From Luidia sarsii (lineage: Eukaryota; Echinodermata; Asteroidea; Paxillosida; Luidiidae): a stretch of DNA of 64,000 nt. Every line of letters starts with the position of its first letter. Position 1 is the stretch's first letter. A program made the translations under genes and the position numbers. The notes under the pieces are model-generated. The model did no database searches, was not told the origin of the DNA, and saw only the letters and a list, made by a program, of their open reading frames with translations. This document shows positions 54,333-64,000 of the stretch, in pieces. The DNA lies in NCBI GenBank assembly GCA_949987565.1, contig OX465102.1, positions 12,540,763 through 12,604,762 on the forward strand. Reading direction: 5' to 3'.

Positions 54333-57130
54333 GACGGCACAACCGCAAACTCTCCACAACTATAACCTTATCGGGCTGGCGGTTACTTCAACTTGGAAAT
54401 TTTGTTTACTAGTTACTCAATGAGGCTTCAACCTGTGCCCACCGGATTGTGCATTTGCTAATCTAATGTGCATTGAGCCAAACATTGATCTCTTCTGGAA
54501 TAGACTATGGACTTGATAACCCGGGGGGCCTTTGGGTCTGGTTCCAGACTCGTAATTTTGATTAATGTTTGAGATCTGGGAATGTTTACCGCGCCGTGTC
54601 ATCACGGGTGACGATAAACGTGAAGGACTGTTTCATGTGTTTGCTCGTACCGATAATCGTACTCAATGGTTCACCGTGTCAAGCCACAAAGACAAGAGGT
54701 GAAATTGACAGGAAGCTCATGGAATGTGCGAAGAAATCAATCAATGGCGTTTCCTTTTTTTTTTCTTTTTTTTCTTTTGGGGGGGGGGGGGTCTGTTTCT
54801 GTTTCTGTCTGTGCGCTGTGTTTATTTACGCATAGATGAATATTTATTCACCGCTGATAATCCATCCCAATGCTACCTTCCTAAAGTAGGCTAGGTTGTC
54901 TAAAGTCCTAGAGTCCTATAGTCGACGGGGAATGTAAACTCCGGCGTCATATAGTCGACGGGGAATGTATACTCCGGTGACGGATGATGAAGACCGGTTT
55001 GCTCGCACTATACTCATATTGACCTTGGGGTAATATCATTGCCATTGTACTTGGGCGCCATTGTGACGGCTGTACAGCAAGGAACTGAAGCAAATGGCTG
55101 TCGGTCTTGCTATGGCCGCGGTTGTACTGTTTATGTGGCTGATGCTGTGGTTGTAACTATGGCTATGAGTATGGATATACAGTAGATTTGCCTAAGCTAT
55201 ACGGGTCACAGACCGTCCGGATGCACTCGCAAATCGTTTGCATCCAAAGGTCATCATCAGAAAATACATTCACGAGCTCTCTGCACACGTTATATATAGG
55301 GCGCTTGAGTACAACACGCCACGTTAGTCGTGCGCCCGAGAAGCCATTGTCTGGCTGAAGTTCTCCACTAGAGAACACGGGGTCCCAGACCACCAGAGGA
55401 CCTCGACGACCAATTCACTATAGTCCCCACACACACAAATAAGGGGCTGCGGATAGCAACTCTCTCCGCAACTGTCTCAGCCGAAGAAATAAAGCCGTTT
55501 TTATCGTACCCGCCCGCCCGGAAAAAAACAAAAAACAAACACCGGTGTTGACATGAAGCCTCCGCCCGTCGATGAAGAGCAGACCCCGGCCCGTTTCACC
55601 GAGGCCAGCCTTTCCGACCACGCCCCTGCTTCCCCGTTGAGTGGCACTATAGCGCGCACCCTTGTCATTCCTTGGACACGCACGCCTGGCTTCCATGGCC
55701 TCCCACACCGAGAACTTCGCTCATAAATCTGTCGCCCAAAGAATACCCAGCGCGCTGGAAGCAGCCTTCAATGTCACGTTGCGTAACCATGAGTGGAAAG
55801 CCTCATTGGCAGTCATTCAACACTCGCACCATCAGCACCAATCAGGTTCTTCTTGTAAAAAAAAAAAAGAATTTACCATGCAGACGCTTTAATTCAGTAT
55901 CGGAGTATGACGCGACTTGGTTTGCACGGTGGAAGCACAGTGAGGCATTCGAAGTTTGCGGTGACATTATGTACGTGAATGTATGCATGTTTTTTTTTTC
56001 CTGAGAAGGAGTATGGCTCTTAAAAAGAGCGTGAATACATGTTTGCCAAGAGCCTATAGTAACTCGAATCCTTCTCGCTATTTCATCTTACTCTACCCCC
56101 CCCCCAAACTCACACACAAAATATATGGGTTCAACTGCATCCAGCTCTGGGAAACTCTTACTTGGTGCTGATATTGAGCCGAAGGCATCGTCTGCATTAT
56201 GCACACACACACACGCCTTAGTCCTATCTAATCCCTTGAATTTGAACTATGACACATACCAAGCACGTGGGGCCTCTGTGGTCGGCGAAGAATGGCGCCC
56301 GATTCTCTCCCCCCGTGCACCCAGGCACCCGGCCCATGCAACCCCTTGGAGATTCGGTATTACATTCCCGGGGAGCGTGTCGACGACTTCATTGTAGTCT
56401 CGCGTTTCTCGCCGATAAGCCCGGCTTTGTTTGGTGTGAAAACACGACGGGGTCCGACCGGGTTCCCTGTCCGTGGTCTCGGAGGGACGGGACGGGCGGA
56501 CCCGTGCCTACGTGCGGTTGGTTTTGTTGAACTTTCTGCCCCTCCAGGCATTGCACTTTAAAGGCGATGGGGGAATGCATGCATTCACAGGTGATGGTAG
56601 GGGGAGAACATGTTGCATATTCGGGGAAATCCGCTATGCCAAGACTACAGAATTAGTGCCGCGAACTACCCTAAAACGGCCTTTTGTTCGCGTTAAGGCC
56701 TATTTAATCACGCGAGCGGTAACGGTATTCCGCGCGGTCCAAAATATACCGTTTTCTATGGGGACGTTTACGTCTGGAGCGGATAAACCGCGCGGTAAAC
56801 CAGAGCGCGGTTGCGCAGTAAACCAGAGCGATTTTTCCCATAAGATACCGCACTGCGACATGCATATATGCGCGTGCCGACCAATCAAATGCTTCGTTTT
56901 CTCTTTCGCTCCAGACGCAATCTCTTCACGAGGATCAGAAGTAAGAGAGGTTCTTCCTCTGGCCCCAATTTCCTTCAGAAATGTCATTTTGCTTAAACAC
57001 CGTGCCGGTTTCCACTCCTGTGCATTTGGAGAATATTATCTGCATAAATGCCGAGCGAGTTTCTGCTCCCGTATAAACGGCATTGCCACTTAAAGCTGTC
57101 CCTCACCATAACCGCGCGCTTGTGAGTGTG
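54333..57130. other. Intergenic DNA, no gene supported
   Basis: Contains a G run at 54780-54791, two GC-rich islands (55530-55720 and 56270-56560) open in several frames without recognisable domains, and a stretch at 56700-56880 rich in ACCGCGCGGT and GTAAACCAGAGCG words that may be another short repeat. Other details are listed separately. Confidence 0.45.
54917..54983 (+). repeat. 33-bp tandem duplication
   Basis: ATAGTCGACGGGGAATGTAA, ACTCCGG is followed at 33 bp by ATAGTCGACGGGGAATGTAT, ACTCCGG. Two copies only. Confidence 0.85.
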
Positions 57131-57494
57131 TGTATATATACACTGTGAAAACGGTGTTCACGTCATGTACTTGGATGAAGTACATGTATGTTGAGGCACA
57201 TGGTGCACGATACATGTGCACGAGGTGATGGTCGCTTTCACTCCATGTGCTTGAGGTACAACAAATAGGGAGATATTCTTGTACATGAAGCACTTCATGC
57301 GCCTCATCCGAATTGTGCTCAAGTGACTGCAATGGCCCACGTGCTTGAGCTACAGTATTTCATGTGCGTGTAGTACAGTAGGTGCCTCGTGCTCATGATT
57401 CTGGGACAAATGCGTGCCATTGCAGAAGTGCATGAGGTGCAGTTCGTTTCAATGGGCCTCCACAGTGTTATACCTACTGATAGATGAGATCTGA
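57131..57494. mobile_element. Foldback-like element with CATGTGCTTGAGG words
   Basis: The left edge TATATACACTGTG and right edge CACAGTGTTATA are inverted with one indel. Between them about 330 bp is packed with variants of GTACATG, CATGTGCTTGAGGTAC, AAGCACTTCATG and GTGCATGAGGTGC in both orientations, so multiple foldings are possible. Architecture (short inverted ends, degenerate word array inside) resembles 22771-23286 although the words differ. Confidence 0.6.
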
Positions 57495-58266
57495 AGCTTT
57501 GTACTGTGCATGTAGCGCGTTATACACGTGGGTTTTTGGGGTATACGCCACGTCAAGTGTCTGTGTAATACCAGAACAGGCACATGGTTCTGAAGAGAAC
57601 CAATGAGTGTAAAAAATGTCACTGGTTTGTAACAAACGATGTGTCGATTCTAAGCATGACCTACTATATCACATTTCCCCAGTGAAACATTTTCTAAAAA
57701 CAAAAAGTCTCACTTAGGTTATTTGTGCCCATTTTGATAACAGGAACGGTTGTTTGATATCAATGTCAATAAGTTACTCAACATCAATGGCAATTACACG
57801 ACCAGTTATGTAGGCTAAATACCGATACGCTATCACACATTCCATCGCTTAGCCAAGGATATATCGATCTGATTCACCCTGGATATAAAGTGTTTACGAT
57901 AACAAAAACATGCACCCACTTTTGTTGGGGGCCCTGGGTTTCTCAAAAGAATGTCCACGTCTTCTAGACTTGCATTCTAACTTACAATAACAGGCAGGTA
58001 TTTCCAAAGGAATGACATGGCCAATTTAACCAAGGTTAACAGCTTTCTAAATCTGTTTTGCTAGATCGGACATTTTTAGGGAGGATTGGGTGGACAGGGT
58101 TAACAGGGGTACGTATAGCCTGAAGAGAAATGCACAGTGTCTACTGTATTGTTAATTGGGGGCAGCCATTTGGTAACCTCCAAGGAGACGCCATCTTCTG
58201 GGGAAAGATTAGCCTGTCCACTTAGCTTAGCTGCCTTCTGATAAATCTTCAATCTTGTCGGTTGGG
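57495..58266. other. Intergenic DNA, no gene seen
   Basis: ATGGTTCTGAAGAGAACCAA near 57584 is a small hairpin resembling the centre of 14389-14465. Otherwise nothing recognised. Confidence 0.5.
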
Positions 58267-58604
58267 AACCGGTGTGACAGTCTAAAATGGGTGGCATGAT
58301 CAAATGGGTGGGCTGCCATATAATGGGCAATCTCGTAAGCGTATGTAATGCGCAGTGCATACCCAAGTAGTGTCCTGTTATTGCCGTGCTGAGTTGTTTT
58401 ATTCGCATTCGCAAGATGGAGTCGGAGGACAACACGACAGCGGTGAGCGACCGATCCACCCGTAAAGGGCGCCCGCACGCGCTCAGTTCACCCACCCACC
58501 TTAGCACGCCGCCCATTTCAGCAGGTTGTCGCTACGTGCTCAGATGGGTGGTGACGTCACCCACCCATTTTAGCACGGCCACCCACTTGAGATCGTGACA
58601 CCGG
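58267..58604. mobile_element. Foldback element with ATGGGTGG repeats
   Basis: The left side GGTGTGACAGTCTAAAATGG, GTGGCATGATCAAATGGGTG is the imperfect complement of the right side CACCCACCCATTTTAGCACG, GCCACCCACTTGAGATCGTG, ACACC. CCCACCC/GGGTGGG words recur internally. A short frame in the centre (58417, MESEDNTTA followed by GTGAGC) is noted under findings. Confidence 0.6.
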
Positions 58605-61093
58605 GCCGATGCGACTCAACTCCCATGAAACTAAGATCTCTTTTTTTCCTCGCGAGAGTATCGTATTGCTCCGTTCATGGCATAGGGGCCTATCTCTCCT
58701 TTTCGTTTCCGATTGTACTTTACAGGGTTTTTTTTCTCGTTTCAAATCTCAAATGTATCAAGTTTTCCCATCAACATGGCGACTTGTGTTTGTGTTGTTT
58801 TCAAATGGCAGATGCGGTTTGGCGCAGATCAGTGATTTGTACCCCAATGGCAGAATGTGCATTGGTTGCAGGTCACTAAATCGAGCTCCCGTCGATCGAA
58901 CGCAGAACAATAACCCTCACATTAAAGGTGAAAAAATCAAACCATACACATCCAAAAGTTTCTGTTCTTGTAGCTATATTGATAATTGTAGTTTGGACCT
59001 TAATCTTTCAGATTCCTTTCATTTTGTGTGTGTCTAAGGAGATTTTCTGCAAACTACCCCAGAAAAACCTCCCCATATTGTGTAGCCGTCCAAGCCGAAT
59101 TTCTGCAGGAATTTTGGGAAGCACTCCTCAACTTTTATATACAGCTAGGCCTATAACTTTATAGCGCCACATTTAAAGCCCCACGTGGCAAGAATTACTT
59201 ACGAAGTTGAACATTGAACCTCAAGGTTGTCTTAAGCCTCACTTATTCTGCAGTATAACTATATCGATTAATTAGCCTCCAAAGACACATGACTAAAAAC
59301 ACAGTTATGGGTCAACACTTTATGATAATCAGCTCGGCGGAGCCATCGTGGATCAAATTATTGTGTTGTAACCTATTAGGTATGCTATATGCTGATTTTT
59401 TTAGTATCGCATTGTATGATTTTGTTCACTACCTCTGAGATTGTCCTTCTTGTTGTCAAAACGTCAGGCTTTCGATCCCTTACCATAACGTGTGGACTTT
59501 ACAAGAGAACACGTATCTACGACATGTGGAGGAAAAAGACCATTGCTGATGTTGCGGATAGTTTGCGGTTGCAGCAAGTAAGTCATCTCATTCGAAAAAT
59601 GGGTGTGACTCCGAGAAGAGATTGAGACTCAACGTTGAGAATAGTGCGCATACAGACCGCCCGTCCTCATGAGATGAGAGGAAGACCTCAGCATTCCGTG
59701 TGCTCGCTGATGTTTCTAGATTTCACCAACGGTCGCTGCGACCATAAAATTAACTGATGATGAACCAGGGTCAAAATCCTCTCTGTAAACAGTACATGCT
59801 GTGCTTTAGTTTCCCTTGTAAACGCAGCTCGACCGCTTGCGAATTCTCTTCCCCTGCTTAGAATTCAAAACTCACTGCCTGTCTAGACGAACGTGAATAA
59901 TAGTGTCAGCAGGGACCTATCTGGGTGACTAAACAACGGTAATGCGTATACCTTCGGGAAGTGGCTTGGCCACTCCGAACCAACACAGTTCGTAGAAGAA
60001 GAAGAAAAAAAGATCCCGAAATGCAACATACACTCCGTGATTCATTAGGTGTTATTGGACCAGGTGTATACACACACCAGTCTAGAATAGATTAATCATA
60101 CATCTGGGATGACCTTTAGTTCCAATGGGCCCATCCACATGCCACGGCCGTGGTAGCTTCCCAGAGTGTTGGGACTATTGATTCTTCCCGAGAGCCGTTG
60201 AAATTGTTATTGATGCAAATAGTGTTAGTGCTTCATTCGTTTGCTATAGCCATTCCGCAGCGGGCGACTTTTCAGTTCCCGTGACCGCCACACGGGAGTT
60301 TGAATAGCATGCCATTATCAAAAGTCGCTAAACAATAATCGGGAATAATACATACCCAGGCCAACCCATGAATAGAAACCACGCAGTAAGAATACGCTAT
60401 AAATGTCACCGGTACTGTACAAACGAATCAAACCGGGCACAATAGGAAGTCAGAATGGGTACTTCTTATGCTACCTGAATAATTATGTGTTGTGGTAAAA
60501 TTATAGTGATGCCCGGTTTCGTAGGGGGTTTACTGCACAGCAACAACACTAACGCGCCCCGAATCCGGAGGTCACGGCGCTAAGTGATTAATGTATCTTT
60601 TGCGTTTGTTTTCAAACAAAACTTGAGTAGGCCTAATTATTTCGAAGAACTGCTGCAACCCTTTCAATACAGCGGTTTGTTCTCTCCAAATAAAGGATCT
60701 ACAGTTTTCACCCTGCTTTATGTGCATTGGACCGCATTGTTGCCTTGGCACAACAATGATCTGATTGAATGTACAGCAATACACGAGGACACCAAACAAG
60801 TGGCTTTTATTTCAACTCAAGCCCAGTGGAATGTGGAGTGTCTAACCGCCTAGTTATGTGTATTAGGGGATTTTCACACTTCAAAAACAAAAACCTCCAT
60901 GCTCCATACGGGTCTGACCCGTGTAACCCGTTCACACTGCAATATTTTGACACCCGTGTGGAAGCTCTGGAGGTGGGTTGAGAGCGGTCGCCTCCCTGTT
61001 GAAAATGTCACATAGTGTGAAAGCCTCAGTGATACATTTCAACCTGTGTGAGCGTGCGTCCAGTCTACGCGACATGCGGACACGTATACAATA
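58605..61093. other. Intergenic DNA, no gene supported
   Basis: ATTAAAGGTGAAAAAATC at 58921 is another TTAAAGG-type word without a visible partner terminus. A family D fragment lies near 59457 (AAAACGTCAGGCTTTCGATC). No conserved frames. Confidence 0.5.
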
Positions 61094-61549
61094 TGTGACC
61101 CGGCACAGCATAATGAAAACAAAAACCACTTTTGAGATTTTTAAATTTTCTAATGATGTGAAAGAGTATACCATTAGCTTTAAAATGATATAAAATTTAT
61201 TTCCGTGTGAACTGTGTTGTAAATTGTACAAGGGAACTTCGCTCGTTCATTTGGTACCAGACACAATATAGCAGCACCATATTAACTCCTCATTCAAAAA
61301 GGCAGGAACTTTACATTTTCATGAAAACAGTACAAAAACACTCCCCCGAAATCCTCGTTTTTTCAACATTTTGAGACGGATTTCGGAAAAATCCTTTGGA
61401 CATAACATCCTCCAATACATTAACTTTCCGAAAATAAAAAAAAAAAAATTTTTTATCGAATTGAGAAGATACTTTGACTTCAGGCGTTGTTTACTCGAAA
61501 AGTGTTTTGGTGGGATAGGCTATTCCTCATGTCGCTGTGCCGGGTCACA
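61094..61549. mobile_element. MITE family C (GTGACCC termini), copy 2
   Basis: TGTGACCCGGCACAGCATAA through GTCGCTGTGCCGGGTCACA is collinear with 20070-20537, including TTTTCTAATGATGTGAAAGA and CACTCCCCCGAAATCCTCG. It is slightly shorter, through scattered small deletions. No clear target duplication at this copy. Confidence 0.85.
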
Positions 61550-62686
61550 TTATATGCTCTTGTCCATAAAGCAAGCAATTTGTTTTGGTAAACCTGTCTG
61601 CTTGTGACCCATGTACGTGCTCGAGCAGTACGAACAGATCAACCCAATGCAACCCATTTCGTACTCGCGTATAATAGTGTGAACGCGATTGACCCGTCTC
61701 GAGTTTACACGGGTGGGATGAAGCCGTGTGTTCCGACACATAGGGCCTATACACATACCTACTCTTCTACACGCATAAAAGCCTAGTACCTCCTTGCTAC
61801 AACCAACGGCTCGGGAGCACGGCAGGGCATTATCTGTCAGCGCGCGCCCTCCGCTCGGCTTCCTAATCAGAGGGGAAACCCGCGATGAAGTCTTGCGCAG
61901 CGGGAGAGGGGAAGGAGGGGGGGCCCTTCTGATCACAGTATAGATGGAGTCTTGATGGACGAGGTCTCTGCCGATGACTGTTGCATGAGTGGTCTCATCA
62001 GACGGCTGTTTCATGGTCGTAACAGCAGCCACATCTCAGTCAAATGAGGCAAACGATGAACGTCATCACCCTCAAACTGTATGTACGAGGACGTTTCACC
62101 AGCATTGGAGCACGTTGCTCTTACTCAACTTATACATACCCCAAACAATACTGTATTTGTTTTGTTACCCAGCACGTATTGGCACAATTCCACAGTGAAG
62201 TTAACGCGACGGAAAACCGCCACAATTGTTTCAACTCCATAAGACCTCCAAGTGAGTTCACGCCTCCTCGGGACATGTGCGAACGTGTCCCAATGTCCCC
62301 CAGAAGACATCCATCGCATTGCCCGCGCTTGCCTCCAAGTTTTGGCGGCGTTAAAGAAAGAGAGGGGACCTGCTTGGATGATGCCGGGAACAACTGTCAT
62401 CCATTTTGTGATTAATCCTTTCCAGATAACGCCCTCCGCCCATTTCAACGACCTCAGTGATGCGTGCAGTGGTCTTGCGAGAGTTACTCATTGCAAATTG
62501 TACATGGCAAATATCGTTTCGGAGATGTATTTTAAATTGGCGACTGTATTGATGGAATTGTCTTGATGGAATTCAACCATAAATGGCCTTCTGGTTGAAA
62601 TTGGCCAAGTGTTGCTTGCACTGTGCTAGACAGACGATTTTTGTTTCTTAAGACTTTTTCTTCATCTTTTTACAGTGTATTAAATT
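61550..62686. other. Intergenic DNA, no gene supported
   Basis: Open frames at 62044-62566 (both strands) contain several Cys but no recognisable domain pattern. No repeats recognised. Confidence 0.45.
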
Positions 62687-62737
62687 AAAATTTAGTGGGC
62701 CTGACGTTTCGATCCTAGCAGGACCTTTCTCAAAGGT
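62687..62737 (+). mobile_element. Repeat family D, single arm
   Basis: AAAATTTAGTGGGCCTGACG then TTTCGATCCTAGCAGGACCT, TTCTCAAAGG is identical over most of its length to the left arm at 30081-30133. It is bracketed by ATTAAATTAA-type words on both sides (GTATTAAATTAAA before, GTATTAAATTAAG after), a likely duplicated target. Confidence 0.75.
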
Positions 62738-63553
62738 ATTAAATTAAGGGAAACGAATTCACCATTGAGGCATATAGGTGTTTACCTTTACAGAATTTCC
62801 AGCGTTGGTAAAAACAAAATTCCCGATTAGAAGTGCCATTGTATAATTATATAACCAGTTGGTTTACACGCACTAATGACTTTCGAGATTTTAAAAGTTC
62901 ACCGTGTACTACAAACATATATCGTCCGTTAATGAAACAGTCCAACCCTGATGCAGATTTCACGAAGCCACACCCTCAAACATTACACTGGAGTTTATCA
63001 ATCAGTCTACGAGTCGTACAGACTCTGTGGCTTGTGCCGTTGACTAAGACCGAGGCCTTGAACATTTCCTGCCTCCTAGTACATAGTCGAAATGTGGACG
63101 GAACCCGATTTATAATCGCATTTCCATTCTTTGCCAGACCCAATCATCGGTTTGGAAACCATTTCGTCGATGTTGCACATGAAGTTTGCATTACCGTTAC
63201 TTTTCCCCCTCACGAAAAGAAACAAAAATCATAACAAGATAACGCGATAACGCAACGTCGTATAGCGCTGACTCAACTTCCAATTATTTCCTCGAAATGA
63301 CAGCAGGTTCCTATGGGTACTGCTGGTGTGAATATCATGCTTTATAAAAAAAAACCGGTGGGCAAACATGTTTGCGCAACAATATAGCCCTAATATATAG
63401 AGTTGGGCTCTCATTGACCAATAATGTTACGACTGAAGAGTTGATTTTTTTTACCAATGTTGGCAAAATGTGTCAAGGAAACCGTTTGCATCGCACCTGA
63501 GGCGAGTTTCAGAGACTTGCTCAAGTGACAAATAATGTGTTTGAGCACCAAAA
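62738..63553. other. Intergenic DNA, no gene seen
   Basis: A 133-codon plus frame (62833-63234) has no recognisable domain. Confidence 0.45.
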
Positions 63554-63663
63554 GTTATTTGTTTTCACCTTTCCAAGCCAGACCTCTTTAAAAGTAAAGA
63601 ATAGCGGAGTTATTTGTTTTCACCTTTCCAAGCCAGACCTCTTTAAAAGTAAAGAATAGCGGA
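63554..63663 (+). repeat. Perfect 55-bp tandem duplication
   Basis: GTTATTTGTTTTCACCTTTC through AGAATAGCGGA occurs twice head to tail without a mismatch, so it is recent, a real polymorphism, or an assembly artefact. Confidence 0.95.
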
Positions 63664-64000
63664 GTGCAAGCCCACTGCAGTTGTCACTATGTTTTGATTT
63701 TTTTTTTTCATTTTATGCTTAGCAGATATTCACGCTTAAGCGGCTCTATAGAAATCGGGCCAATGTCTGCTTTAATCGGAAATGCCGTTACTTTGTGAAT
63801 GATTCTGGCCAACACTGCCAGTCAGTTTGGCCTAAATGTAGACCAATATGGTGGCTTATACCAAACACCAACTGAAATCGACCATCCGAGGTTGGTCAAG
63901 GACTTTATTGGTAACACATTTTCCCGAATCGCCCCTTCTCCTTATAGGGCAAAGGGCACGTCGCTATATTTACCAGACAGTCTTGACATTGATGCATGGC
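63664..64000. other. Intergenic DNA at window end
   Basis: No gene or repeat recognised. Confidence 0.5.

Overview
This is eukaryotic nuclear DNA, most likely from a marine invertebrate deuterostome (an echinoderm is my best guess, not proven). The reasons are long intergenic stretches without conserved reading frames, many simple repeats, tRNA-derived SINE heads, several families of miniature inverted-repeat transposons, frequent TAGGCCTA-type words, and one short exon-like island resembling the N-terminal cysteine motif of nephronectin/EGFL6. Nothing looks bacterial: there are no operons and no ribosome-binding-site-led genes. There is one assembly gap of exactly 200 N (40864-41063).

Layout. 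1-10 kb: two long purine (GA) tracts, a 9-bp minisatellite (4.6-5.1 kb), a pair of diverged dispersed repeats and a foldback element (8.2-8.4 kb). 10-22 kb: a near-perfect foldback (10.1 kb), two copies of a TTAA-flanked MITE family (10.5 and 18.4 kb) with a related copy abutting the second, a 1.55-kb tandem duplication (14.6-17.7 kb), a MITE with GTGACCC termini (20.1 kb), and a decayed reading frame resembling a piggyBac C-terminus. 22-34 kb: a 516-bp foldback built from CGTACGA-like words, SINE heads, a 26-copy 33/34-bp minisatellite, an almost perfect 53-bp-arm hairpin, and a T-rich array of about 27 units carrying TTCTCGAA. 34-42 kb: a pyrimidine tract, another MITE copy, and a 2.7-kb G-rich array of about fifty 54-bp units flanked by direct repeats; then a truncated repeat and the gap. 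42-49 kb: a SINE pair, the candidate nephronectin/EGFL6-like exon (44.1 kb), a pyrimidine tract, and two copies of a THAP-encoding transposon with TTAA AGGGG ends (46.9 and 48.0 kb). 49-64 kb: a GAATT-tailed LINE-like remnant, purine/hexamer arrays, a full-length 961-bp TTAA-ended element, two more foldbacks, a second GTGACCC MITE and a perfect 55-bp tandem duplication.

No complete protein-coding gene can be supported. The long open frames (up to about 1000 codons) are artefacts of tandem repeats whose unit length is a multiple of three. The window is best read as a transposon graveyard in intergenic or intronic DNA. Its most coherent biological content is a set of Kolobok/T2-like (TTAA, TTAAAGG) elements, one of which still carries the start of a THAP-domain reading frame, together with an unusual density of foldback elements whose interiors are themselves short-word arrays.
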